A stretch of 54,579 bases of DNA. It comes from a virus. Below are positions 23,828 through 33,000 of the stretch, piece after piece. Location of the stretch: positions 1-54,579 of the IMG/VR virus record IMGVR_UViG_3300008262_005590. The stretch is one strand, 5' to 3'. Under the pieces are notes generated by a model, which did not search any database, was not told the origin of the DNA, and worked only from the letters and a program-made list of their open reading frames with translations. A program made the translations under genes and the position numbers. Within the stretch, counting starts at the first letter, position 1; each line of letters starts with the position of its first letter.

Positions 23828-24571
23828 TTATCTTCTTCCTCTTGAATTGTGGCAGCTGGAATGGCACTGGGCATGACAGGTGCTGTATGACATTGATATA
23901 GTGCCAGCAGCGGTGTATGCCGAGGACCAATTGCTCATCAATGCAGCCCAATATGTGTTGAATGCCACTGCTGCCGCACCTCCCAAGGTTCCATTTGTGC
24001 TGGCACTAATCACACGATCAGTGGCGAAATTTACATTAGTGCCGGGATTGGTTATGTTACCTGCGGATAATGCATAGCCAGAAGTTACCAAGGCCTTGCC
24101 TGAATCTGTGTAAGTGCCTGCAGGTGCTATATCACCTGTGACTACGGTTATGGCCTGTACACGTCTATAGATAAGGTATCTTTGTAGTTCGCCGTAAAAA
24201 ATCTGGCTAAATCCTGAGAAGTTGCCTGCAGATATGGCCTGTGACGCACTGGCTGGATATGTGAGACTTACATTGGCAGTGGCAGATATGATCTGCCCAC
24301 CAACATTGGCAATGTTGCTGTCTGTGAGCACATTGGCCACTTGATTTGATGTAGGCGCAAAAATACCTAAACCGGCATAGTAGGCATTGGCTGCAGCTCG
24401 ATAAGCTGCAGGCACAGTTCTGGTAGGGTAACTACCGGTGTAGAATAACACATTGTTGTTGGGACTGTTGGCATTGGTACTGGCCAAATAGTCATTGAGA
24501 AAACTCTGGATTATACTTTGCGCATTGCCCGGATTTCGTGATCTTACTAAATCACCGGTGGAGATGGTCAT
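23828..24571 (-). CDS. Precursor-like structural protein 2 with CHxxCHxxCH tail, 247 aa
   Basis: Residues 1-231 are Ala/Ser/Thr/Asn-rich and Cys-free, like a phage fibre or tip protein (MTISTGDLVRSRNPGNAQSI start; VVTGDIAP in the middle). The last 16 residues are CHAQCHSSCHNSRGRR, identical to the preceding protein although the rest differs. The only cysteines in the protein are the three in this tail. I infer a large leader-like body and a small C-terminal core for modification by the neighbouring radical SAM and oxygenase enzymes. A metal-binding tip is the main alternative. The ribosome-binding site AGGAGA comes from the upstream gene's tail codons. Confidence 0.82.
   Translation of the reverse strand: MTISTGDLVRSRNPGNAQSIIQSFLNDYLASTNANSPNNNVLFYTGSYPTRTVPAAYRAAANAYYAGLGIFAPTSNQVANVLTDSNIANVGGQIISATANVSLTYPASASQAISAGNFSGFSQIFYGELQRYLIYRRVQAITVVTGDIAPAGTYTDSGKALVTSGYALSAGNITNPGTNVNFATDRVISASTNGTLGGAAAVAFNTYWAALMSNWSSAYTAAGTISMSYSTCHAQCHSSCHNSRGRR
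23831..23878 (-). repeat. Conserved Cys/His tail, copy 2
   Basis: These 48 bases encode CHAQCHSSCHNSRGRR. Compared with the copy at 24577-24624, 9 of 16 codons and 12 bases differ, all synonymous, including a TCA/AGT serine swap and AGA/CGC arginine swap. Cys occurs every fourth residue, each followed by His. Confidence 0.9.
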
Positions 24572-24573
24572 GC

Positions 24574-25341
24574 TTATCTCCTGCCGCGACTGTTATGGCA
24601 GCTGGAGTGGCACTGAGCGTGACAAACTGTTATACTGACATTAGTGATGGGTCTATTATTGAAAGATTTTTTAAGACTGTTGAAATAGTTATTGATACCC
24701 CAGACCTCTCTATTGGTGGGATTGGCAGTGTTTTCATTTCCTGCATAGGTGGCATTGGCAATGCTACCATCAAATGTATCTGTGTCAGTGTGTCCGCGCG
24801 GAGTGGTAGGATTTACAAAGCTGGAGGAAAATTGTGCAGTTGAAAAACTTGCTTTGAAAGGTCCGTACACAGATGGTGGTGGTGCAATATCTCCAGTGGT
24901 GATTTTTGTAGCTCTACACCAGTTCACAGTTAAAAAATTCCTGGCCGATTGATACAGCACCGCAGTTGAACTGGGCAGTCCGTTGCCCGAATAGTGGCTG
25001 GCAAAAATAACATAATCTACACTGGGATCACTTGGATATGTTTTTTTAAAATCTCCGGGCACAGCATTGGCGGTGGCCCAGGCATTGCCTGTTGAAGAAC
25101 CTGATCTTCCATTGCCGCCAAATACAGCAATCCATTGTGTATCACCTGTGGGATATTTTGCGGGCAATGTGCCCGAGGCAGGCCCCCAAGCAATGCCATC
25201 AGCAAAATTCACTGTGCTGTTGGCCACATAAGCTACACTGGTGCCGTTGCCCTGTGGGCCAGTGGCGCTGACGGCATCATAGCCAAAAGCGCTGATGAGA
25301 TTAGAAGCATTGATAATGTATCCGGACTGTAATTGAGCCAT
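24574..25341 (-). CDS. Precursor-like structural protein 1 with CHxxCHxxCH tail, 255 aa
   Basis: The body (MAQLQSGYIINASNLISAFG start) is rich in Ala, Ser, Asn, Gly and Pro, with one Cys (NWCRATKITTGDIAPP, about residue 142). It ends in the same 16-residue tail as the next protein. The two proteins also share TGDIAP in their second halves, so they are probably distant paralogues. The codons for the terminal Arg-Gly-Arg-Arg supply the AGGAGA ribosome-binding site of the next gene. The start follows TATAAATAGTATT by no gap, so the message may be leaderless. It lies between a SPASM enzyme and its paralogue. Confidence 0.82.
   Translation of the reverse strand: MAQLQSGYIINASNLISAFGYDAVSATGPQGNGTSVAYVANSTVNFADGIAWGPASGTLPAKYPTGDTQWIAVFGGNGRSGSSTGNAWATANAVPGDFKKTYPSDPSVDYVIFASHYSGNGLPSSTAVLYQSARNFLTVNWCRATKITTGDIAPPPSVYGPFKASFSTAQFSSSFVNPTTPRGHTDTDTFDGSIANATYAGNENTANPTNREVWGINNYFNSLKKSFNNRPITNVSITVCHAQCHSSCHNSRGRR
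24577..24624 (-). repeat. Conserved Cys/His tail, copy 1
   Basis: The 48 bases encode CHAQCHSSCHNSRGRR with different codons from copy 2 at 23831-23878. Outside the tail the two genes show little resemblance, so the identity is local and not a recent duplication of the whole gene. Confidence 0.9.
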
Positions 25342-25354
25342 AATACTATTTATA
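25342..25354 (-). promoter_or_regulatory. T4-type late promoter before the first precursor-like gene
   Basis: On the minus strand TATAAATAGTATT matches the T4 late consensus TATAAATACTATT at all but one position. ATG 25341 follows directly, so the predicted start of transcription coincides with the start codon and the message would lack a leader. Confidence 0.55.
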
Positions 25355-25360
25355 CAAAAT

Positions 25361-26428
25361 TTAAACTGGGACTATTTTAAACATTTTGGCGGGAATTTTG
25401 TAGGAATCTTGGGCTGTACCATACTTTAGTTCTCGCATGAGGCTCTTGGGCGCACCGCAAACGTCGCCTTGCCAGCTCAATTGATGACAATCTGATCCGC
25501 ATTTGTCAAATACATCACAGTCATAACACAGGGTATTCCTGTGCGATTCGCAGGCTATGTTGTTTATGCGCTGCGGGTGGGTCAGGACATCTTGTATGCC
25601 CATGGAAATATGTCCAAAATTTTCTTCGGGCGCAGCATTGGGACAGCCACCTATTGTTCCATCCGCATTGATGGTAAAAAGTTTTTGTTCGCAATCTCTG
25701 CAGAAAGTTCCTGCTCCAGTAATGTTACGTTCGAACTTGCTGTAGATATTTTCCATGAACTCATTGGCAAACCACGATCTTGCATCGTATTGCTGTATCT
25801 GACGGTGCATTTTTAAAAACCATTGATCCTGATCTAGATTTCGGGGGAAAATATCTGGATGCTGTCTAGCATTGCCGTTGTTGGTCAAGCGTTCTAGATC
25901 CATTTCTTGAACACCTAAATCTCGCACCCAGCGCAGCAGTTCAATGGGTTCTATATTGATAGTATCCCGTGTGACGCTGATAAACAGTTTTATGGACACT
26001 CCTAGGCTCAGCAACCTTTCAACGTTTCTGCGCCACAATGATTCTTGTCTAACATTGGCAAATCTAATAGCCGGATCCCAACTGGTGCCTATGCGTCGAC
26101 CCAATGGACCCAAGATGAAATCTTCAATGTCTTGATTTAGTTTAAAGGTTAGATTACTGGTGCAGCCAAATGAAGCAACATCAAAAGTATCACGCAATTG
26201 ATCATATACACGGATCATATCTTGCACTGGGGCCAGAAATGGTTCGCCACCGTGGAATTCATAGTGCATGGTGTGCCCTGCGCCCACGTGCTGGTGGAAA
26301 CGCTGGAAAAAATCAATCACGTGATCTGGATTCCAGAATATCTTACGCCCTTGGGTACCAGATGTAAAACAATGCCGGCAATTTAAATTACAGGTTTCAG
26401 TGGTCTTGAGATAACTTAGATAATTCAT
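25361..26428 (-). CDS. Radical SAM/SPASM enzyme (E) beside the precursor genes
   Basis: Start ATG 26428 lies in an ATGA overlap with the upstream cupin gene; a TTG two codons earlier is rejected. The 355-aa protein has CNLNCRHC (Cys13, 17, 20), FHGGEP, and a full SPASM domain. The SPASM domain shows C-x10-G-x4-C (CEQKLFTINADGTIGGC), then C-x2-C-x5-C-x3-C (CYDCDVFDKCGSDC) and GDVC. The layout is that of peptide-modifying enzymes such as the sulfatase-maturase and sactisynthase group. Its place next to the two tail-sharing genes makes it the first candidate to act on their cysteines. Confidence 0.92.
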   Translation of the reverse strand: MNYLSYLKTTETCNLNCRHCFTSGTQGRKIFWNPDHVIDFFQRFHQHVGAGHTMHYEFHGGEPFLAPVQDMIRVYDQLRDTFDVASFGCTSNLTFKLNQDIEDFILGPLGRRIGTSWDPAIRFANVRQESLWRRNVERLLSLGVSIKLFISVTRDTINIEPIELLRWVRDLGVQEMDLERLTNNGNARQHPDIFPRNLDQDQWFLKMHRQIQQYDARSWFANEFMENIYSKFERNITGAGTFCRDCEQKLFTINADGTIGGCPNAAPEENFGHISMGIQDVLTHPQRINNIACESHRNTLCYDCDVFDKCGSDCHQLSWQGDVCGAPKSLMRELKYGTAQDSYKIPAKMFKIVPV

Positions 26429-26898
26429 TGACAATCTATCAAGTAAGATTCTAAGCCAAAACTCAGCATGAGACTGTCTTCCTGGTTGACAGCTTCATGT
26501 GGTACATTGGCTGGAATCAACAGTGTATCACCTGCTGTGAGTGTGCGCCATTCTCCGTCCACAATCATATTTTTGGTGCCTTCAATCACTTCTAAAAATA
26601 CTGGCATGGGATCTGAGTGTGAGCCAAAACTCTGCGAACCCGGAAAGGCTCTGTAAGCGTGACAAGTCACTGGCCCAACATGATCATACATGATTTTCAA
26701 ACCAGCACATTTTATAGCCAACTCGCGAGAGTAGCGTTCTAGGCCTTCGAGTTTGATGGCATGACCATTGTAAAGTTTTGATAATTCAGCGTGATTGTGA
26801 ACAAGATAGTGTCCACCATTTTTTATCACGCTGATCAAATTATGCCTATAAACAAACTCTCGGCCAATAAAGGCTTTGAATTCGTTTATGCTATTCAT
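26425..26898 (-). CDS. Cupin/JmjC-like Fe(II) oxygenase
   Basis: The 157-aa protein has a beta-barrel core with SHSDPMPVF (His94, Asp96), an EVIEGTKNMIVDGEW strand, then TAGDTLLIPANVPHEAVN (distal His134). The H-x-D...H set fits JmjC-like protein hydroxylases or simple cupins. It is translationally coupled to SPASM enzyme E by ATGA and begins two bases after the stop of the 801-aa fibre gene. A hydroxylase acting on the fibre or the tail peptides is inferred. Confidence 0.7.
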   Translation of the reverse strand: MNSINEFKAFIGREFVYRHNLISVIKNGGHYLVHNHAELSKLYNGHAIKLEGLERYSRELAIKCAGLKIMYDHVGPVTCHAYRAFPGSQSFGSHSDPMPVFLEVIEGTKNMIVDGEWRTLTAGDTLLIPANVPHEAVNQEDSLMLSFGLESYLIDCQ

Positions 26899-26900
26899 CG

Positions 26901-29306
26901 TTACAGTATAACAGCCTCAACCATTGCTTCAGTACCAGGTTCTGCATAAGCATTATGTAGTGCTATGGCAATCGGTACATCATTATTTCTGGCACATACA
27001 CCAGGAACGTCACTGGGACCCAGTTTATCACCTTTATGGACCACGCCCGTGAATCTAACTGGCACGCGGCCGCGCAAGGCCACAGGAACACCGCCCACCA
27101 ATGACATATTCATTAGATATGCAGGATTGGTCGATATCACTCCCAGGGGATGATCTTGATTGGTACACTCAGTAATTTCGGCATCTCCGCCTACGGTTAC
27201 CAAGGTTCCAGCAACGTATTCTCTATCTGCTAGATAAAGTTCGGCCAAGTCAGCATAACGTGCATATGTAGCGATACCAATAAAATTGTTGGCTGTGATA
27301 TTACCGCCACTGTCTCTCAGTGCAGTGGTATTTGCTGTGCCTAGTATGGTAGCAGGATATACTGTGCTACTAAAATATGTGCCCACAGCGTTGCCTACCG
27401 CACCATTGGCGTGTAACATTCCACCAATGGCTCCACGATATAGTCCAGTGTGATAACCACCTGTGCCTGTGATATAAAGATTGCTTACCGCAGCACCGTT
27501 GAAGCTGCTGTTAGAAACGGCACCATCGGCAAAGATATTACCAGTGGCGCGTAGATCTCCTAGGCTGCCACCAACGTTGGGATAATCGCTGGTTATATTC
27601 AAACTGCGATTGAGTACCCAGCGCTGGGCATCGTAGCCCGGACTGCCCGAACCCGAGGCTTGCACCACTCCTGTGAACTTCAATTGGTTACTTGCACCAA
27701 CGTTGGCTGCATTGCCTAAAAGTATGCCAGCGCCAGTTAATCCAGTAATGATATTGGCAGTGACTGTGTTGTCCGACAATGTGATATCTTTGTCAGCAGT
27801 GGTAATGGTTTCTACGTTGGTTTCAACTGTGTTGCCCAGCACATAAAGATTACCCTGGATGCGCACATCTCTGTAAAAATCATACAGCACATTGGCTGTG
27901 AGATTGGTAAATGTCAGGATGTCGCCTACTCCACCGGGAACTGTGCTGGTGCCCCAGGTATGGATGATACCCACATTGCCGTTACCAAGATTGTTTGGAG
28001 GACGTCCAATGTATACAGCATTGTTGAAACTACCGGTGCCATTGGCACCCACGATTCGGATATTGCCTTCGCCTGTGGTAGTGTTACCGTCACCTACATA
28101 GATTCCGCCGTCGGATGGTATGGCTATGTCTGTGATGTTGGCTGCAGGCAAGTCGCCTAGCAAAGCGCCAGACAAGTTACCAAAAAATGTTTTGGCATAT
28201 ACCGCATTCAATGCTGTGCCAGTATTGGGATTCTGTCCCAGATTGACATTGCTGTATCCAGTGAATCCGTTGCCAAAACTTACAATGATGTCGCCACGTA
28301 CAGCCAAGGCAGCGTTGCCAATAGCATTGTTAGATGCATCAAAGGCTGCTTCTTGTATGCCCAGGCCTTTGACATAGGGTTGATATTTGCTGCTGGGCTG
28401 TATCACACCATATATCTGTGTGTTGGTATTGCCCATGGTATTAAATATGGCAGAATTTCCAGCCACAGATGCGAGATAACTGGCTCCATAGGCTGTGATG
28501 CCTTGACTTGTGGTAATGCCGTTGCCAGCTATCTGTGTAAATGTTCCAGGATTAGCACTGTTGCCTACAGCAATATAATTTAACAATCCACCGTTATATG
28601 CGCCCAACTGCGTAATATTAGCCTGCACTCCATTAAGATTGCCATAGATGCCTTGTCCGCGTACATCCAGGAAGGATGTGCTGTTGTTGGCACCATTGCT
28701 GAATCTACCAACGTACATACTGTCAGTGATATCTGCAGTGTTACCATATAAATTGTTGACATCGATGCGGCCGTCGCCGGTGTTGGTTGTGAAGTTGCCT
28801 ACGTTGGCATTGATCACAGCCACATTTACTGTGTCTTGACGTGTAAGCGGGCCAATGGCTTGCCAGCCCGGATTTCCAAATGTGGTTTTTGTAGTGTCTC
28901 CACTGTACACTATCAACTGCGCAATGTTGCTTGCGCTGTCAACATACATCCATTGATCACCCTTGGCAGGTGCGCTGGGCGCATTGGCCGAGCGTGCTGG
29001 CATGACTCCTTGCCAGGTAATGGCATTTCCAGTATATGTTGCTCCGTTGGGTATGTTGCCCTGTGTGGCGATTTTTAACTGTGTGTTGGTTAGATCATAC
29101 CAAAGTTGTCCTGTCAATGCGTTGGTGGGACGATTGTTGGCTGTGGCTGCACCTGATTCCAGTAAGCGTATAAAATCCTGATCTACGAACTGTCCATAGT
29201 TGGCAAAGTCGCGACCAATCAGCGTCATGGTTGACGTTTGGTTAATGGTTCCATCCGCTATGTTAGCGAATATTGCACCTCGGGTTAGCGTAACTGAATA
29301 AGGCAT
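26901..29306 (-). CDS. Tail fibre-like protein, 801 aa
   Basis: The N-terminus has LTGQLWYDLTNTQLKIATQG, a repeat common in fibre proteins of T4-like aquatic phages. The long middle is Gly/Asn/Thr-rich beta repeats (GDGNTTTGEGNIRI and similar). The end is the fibre tip domain of such phages: ARYADLAELYLADREYVAGT followed by GVISTNPAYLMN and ALRGRVPVRF. It would help adsorption to the host. CGGAGCAAG precedes the start, with a TAAATATC element further up. Its stop is followed within two bases by the cupin oxygenase gene, which links the modification genes to the fibre. Confidence 0.85.
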   Translation of the reverse strand: MPYSVTLTRGAIFANIADGTINQTSTMTLIGRDFANYGQFVDQDFIRLLESGAATANNRPTNALTGQLWYDLTNTQLKIATQGNIPNGATYTGNAITWQGVMPARSANAPSAPAKGDQWMYVDSASNIAQLIVYSGDTTKTTFGNPGWQAIGPLTRQDTVNVAVINANVGNFTTNTGDGRIDVNNLYGNTADITDSMYVGRFSNGANNSTSFLDVRGQGIYGNLNGVQANITQLGAYNGGLLNYIAVGNSANPGTFTQIAGNGITTSQGITAYGASYLASVAGNSAIFNTMGNTNTQIYGVIQPSSKYQPYVKGLGIQEAAFDASNNAIGNAALAVRGDIIVSFGNGFTGYSNVNLGQNPNTGTALNAVYAKTFFGNLSGALLGDLPAANITDIAIPSDGGIYVGDGNTTTGEGNIRIVGANGTGSFNNAVYIGRPPNNLGNGNVGIIHTWGTSTVPGGVGDILTFTNLTANVLYDFYRDVRIQGNLYVLGNTVETNVETITTADKDITLSDNTVTANIITGLTGAGILLGNAANVGASNQLKFTGVVQASGSGSPGYDAQRWVLNRSLNITSDYPNVGGSLGDLRATGNIFADGAVSNSSFNGAAVSNLYITGTGGYHTGLYRGAIGGMLHANGAVGNAVGTYFSSTVYPATILGTANTTALRDSGGNITANNFIGIATYARYADLAELYLADREYVAGTLVTVGGDAEITECTNQDHPLGVISTNPAYLMNMSLVGGVPVALRGRVPVRFTGVVHKGDKLGPSDVPGVCARNNDVPIAIALHNAYAEPGTEAMVEAVIL

Positions 29307-29322
29307 TTCTTGCTCCGTTATT

Positions 29323-29330
29323 GATATTTA
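29323..29330 (-). promoter_or_regulatory. TAAATATC late-type element before the fibre gene
   Basis: On the minus strand AATAAATATC lies 16 bases before ATG 29306, with GGAG between, in the usual distance for a late promoter and its leader. Confidence 0.4.
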
Positions 29331-29331
29331 T

Positions 29332-29937
29332 TTAGGCCGCGCTCAAGTTAGTCAGCGTCTGTATCCTAACTGTGTATTCTATCTGTATCTGTCGATTTAG
29401 ACTTTTTTGCACGGGATGGAAAATCACGTGTGTTACCAAGCGCAGGGGAAGATCTTGCCCTTGCCAGGTTTTTAGTCCTATTTCGTCAAACACATACTCT
29501 CCATTAAAATTTGTGCTGTTATCAAAAGCCTGCTGATCACTGGGCTCACCGTAGTCCAACAAACAAGTTACCACGATATCTGTGTAGACTCTACCAGGTA
29601 TGTGTACCACTGTGAGATAGTTGCGTAGTGGATCAGGATTGGCTGCTGAATTATCGTCTACTACTTTGGCATATGTTTGATTGTATAAATCAGCATTTTG
29701 ATTCACTGTGTTAGGCGGCAAGTATGTGATCACGCCTGTTGCATCTACTGTGCTGCCACCGTTGCCAAAAGCCATTTCATAGATATATCCTGTGTTGCGA
29801 TTGGCCAGGCTTTCTGCTAGACTGCGACTCATGTTCTCGTAGTGTATGGCATTCTTTTTGTCAACAAATACCTGTCCTGTTTTGGGATCCGAGATTTTGA
29901 CAAATCCTTGTATCATCGCTGGAACGCTAGACAGCAT
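29332..29937 (-). CDS. Tail-associated structural protein, 201 aa
   Basis: The product (MLSSVPAMIQGFVKISDPKT start, then ESLANRNTGYIYEMAFGNGG and a VVTCLLDYGEPSDQQAFDNS segment) resembles a conserved structural protein encoded beside the fibre genes of T4-like cyanophages. No enzymatic motif is seen. GGAGAGGATA forms a strong ribosome-binding site. It starts in a TAATG overlap with the 47-aa gene. Confidence 0.75.
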   Translation of the reverse strand: MLSSVPAMIQGFVKISDPKTGQVFVDKKNAIHYENMSRSLAESLANRNTGYIYEMAFGNGGSTVDATGVITYLPPNTVNQNADLYNQTYAKVVDDNSAANPDPLRNYLTVVHIPGRVYTDIVVTCLLDYGEPSDQQAFDNSTNFNGEYVFDEIGLKTWQGQDLPLRLVTHVIFHPVQKSLNRQIQIEYTVRIQTLTNLSAA

Positions 29938-30080
29938 TATCCTCTCCCCCGATAGTGCATCTGTTGATTTTTTGGATCAAAGATACGGATATGATCTTGT
30001 ACCAAAATACCCAGATTTTCATCCACAGGTTTTGTGGGTTTCTGGGATTGTTGTTTGTTTTGTGGCTCTTGATTTTGCAT
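29937..30080 (-). CDS. Small conserved-type phage protein, 47 aa
   Basis: Start ATG 30080 overlaps the end of the giant gene; an upstream start would overlap more. The product reads MQNQEPQNKQQSQKPTKPVD and then NLGILVQDHIRIFDPKNQQ, a segment reminiscent of the N-terminus of its neighbour (FVKISDPKTGQVFVDKKN). It is probably a small tail accessory protein. Confidence 0.55.
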   Translation of the reverse strand: MQNQEPQNKQQSQKPTKPVDENLGILVQDHIRIFDPKNQQMHYRGRG

Positions 30081-30099
30081 TCTGTTATTTATCGCTATT

Positions 30100-33000
30100 T
30101 TATACGTCACCTTGCAGGAATCGACCTGCAACTGTGGGTTGATGCTGCAGTCTTATACCATCTCCTGTGGCATTGTACCAATTTTTGCTAGAGTCAATAC
30201 CAACTACCACTGTTACCCCATTGGCTGGTGCTTCTGCCAGTGTAACTACAGCAGGCATCACACCCACTGAATAATAATCTGCGGCGATAGTGATTATAGC
30301 GTTGGCTGCGGGCGTTTGAGCAAATGCTACCTGAACTGGGTCGGTATCTATCACAGCATATGTGTCACTGATATGCACCCAAGAATTACCATTGGGTGGG
30401 GGATCTATCACTACATTGGGATGACTATTGCTCAACGAAATGCCGGTGGGTATTACCACTTGATTGTTGATCACCACTATAACATTGGCCACGTTGCTGA
30501 CAGAAACATTATTGGCTATAAACACGTTGGTATAGTTATCGCCAAAGAATACATTGGCATTGGGTGTGGGCAGCAGTGCTCCGTTGATTGCTACCATGAC
30601 TTGATCATAACGGTCAACTGCGATATTACCTATGTCGCTGCCAGAAACGTTGGAATCTGTGGCAGTAAATGTATTGACCACGCCGTCGGCTGTAATACTG
30701 GCCATACGCATGGCGATCTCTGTTCCTGCCACGGCCAATCTAACTTCTTGTTGGATATCAGCCATTATGGTAGCAGTGGCAAAAGTACGGGTGTTGCCAT
30801 CTCCTGTGAACTGCTCAGCCGTTATGCGATCTCTATAGGCTATGGGAATGATGTTGGGTGTGGCAGCATCTACTACCGTACTGCCCACTTCGTGATCCTG
30901 TGCGGCAGTTCCACCGATGCCACGTATCAATCCCGATATGGTATTATTGCTATAGTCGATGTATCTGTAGGCCAAACGCTCCGATCCTACAAATGCTACT
31001 CCAATCTGATTCAGTGACAGTTGTGGCAATGATAACTTAGATGCGTCTTCTAGATAAATGATGTCATCGGTGAATTGTACCCTTACCGTAGTCTCTGTGA
31101 CATTGAGTTCTGTCATACGGTACACAGCGGTGTTGTCATTCATGTCTTTCCAGACTTTGAAATCCAATTCATCGGGCACTGAATTCTGGCTGGAATCAAG
31201 AATTTGCACTACATCTGTGTCGGGCAGGCCGTTGGCCACGATACGCACAGCAGAGCCTTCGGCGACATAATCTTCGTTAAAGAATAATCTGTTGCCATTG
31301 AGCGTGGTCCATGGTCTGTAGCCGTTGGTCACGGGATCCTGCACAGGATAGACATTTTCGATCTGTGTGGGAGTAAATGTCACTGTTATATTAGATCTAG
31401 AAGAATACTGTGTGGTATCGATATAGACCTGACGTTGAGCATAATCTGTGCCTGTGACCAGTGTGTTGGTGCGTAGATAATTACCAGTTACCAGCATACC
31501 TGGTACGATTCTTGTAAAGTCAGGAACAAAGGACAAGGGATAGTACTCTGCTGTAAAGGTTGTGGCGATATAACTTTGCGTACCTATCTGCTGACTTCCT
31601 GCTGACTCGCCTACGCTGACAAACTGACTGGTGGTCTGATCATAGGCCACGCTGGTAATATTAGCGCTGGTCAAGGGTTGCATTTCTGTCCACGTAGAAG
31701 CGTTGTCGTAACCATTCCAAACCGTACCATTCTGTCCCACCAAGACAAATTTATTAGCACCATAAGCGACGGAATTCCAATTGATCATATCAGTGACAAT
31801 GGTTACATTGCTGTTGACGCTGACATTACTGGTCATCAGTATGGTGACATTGGGATTGATAGCAGTCACGGCATAGTCTACTCCGCGTGTCAAAGCATTG
31901 CCGTTTAATAATACTGAAATTTCCTGTGTATCTGTGGCCAGCAGTGTAGAAGTTGTGGTTGTGAATGTGCGATTGTTGGCGTTAGACTGAATAAAAGATT
32001 CTGATCCTGATTCTGAGATCAATACAAAACTGTTGCCAAATGAATCAACACTGACTACAAGTGCGCCATTTTCCCCGCCTATCACTGTCTTGACTGTGCT
32101 GCCTGTGACAGCTACATTTACACAACGTAAATTTGAAGATGTGGGTACTAACATCCTTGACCATACCTGACCATCTGCAGATTTGTAGGCCTGCCCTGAA
32201 TCGCCCACAGCGATAAATGCCATGGGACCCGAATTAGCACCTGTGTAAGTTATGTCTCTAAAGGTCGCAGTGCTACCTATGTCATACACCGTCCAAGTGT
32301 TGGCATCGGTACTGACCAAACTCTTGCCGTTGCTGCCTACTGCTACAAACTTTCCTAGTCCAAAGGTCACTGATTCGATATTTTCATCGGTGGTGGCATC
32401 TACACGCACAAAGTCGCTGCTGCTGCCAATACTGCGATATATGGTGCCGTTGTCTCCAACTAGCACGTAGGTATCTCTGGAACTTTGGTATCCATATTCG
32501 CTGTCATTCAAGGGCCATTCTTGATTATAGGCCTGCCAAGTGGCTACATTTGATGTACGTAGGATAGTACTACGGCTACCAACAGCACACCAATCTCCTA
32601 CAGTATTGCCGCTGGCTATCACACCCCAGATATCCTGTGTAGTGCCATCGCTGGTTGCAGCCTGCTGCCAAGATCCATTGGCTCCCGATGTGCTGTAAGC
32701 AATCACACCACCTGCAGCCACGTAAGCATAATTACCACTGGCATAAGCGCCCTGAGCGATATTGGCAGTAGTTCCGCTAGTTATCTGTTGCCAGCCCTGT
32801 GCCACGTCGTTGCTGAGGTAAAGATTGCCGCCTAAGCCGCCGGCTAAAAATACATTGGCGTTGCCGATGCTGCTGCCAAACACTGTGTTCAACGTTACCG
32901 CCGCATTGGGTGCAACATTGCCTTCAAACCATGTGATATTATCATCACTGTAAATGGTAGTGCTTTGGTCGCCTACTGCCAACCAATAGTTGCCTATATA

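Noticed and set aside
23827-23874. Longer 243-aa gene reaching back into the tail of the upstream gene
   Set aside because: It would read the conserved Cys/His tail in another frame; the ATG at 23826 has a strong ribosome-binding site and avoids the overlap.
23828-25341. Plain tandem duplication of one gene to explain the shared tail
   Set aside because: Only the last 16 residues match exactly; the bodies differ greatly and the tail codons have diverged, so recent duplication cannot explain it.
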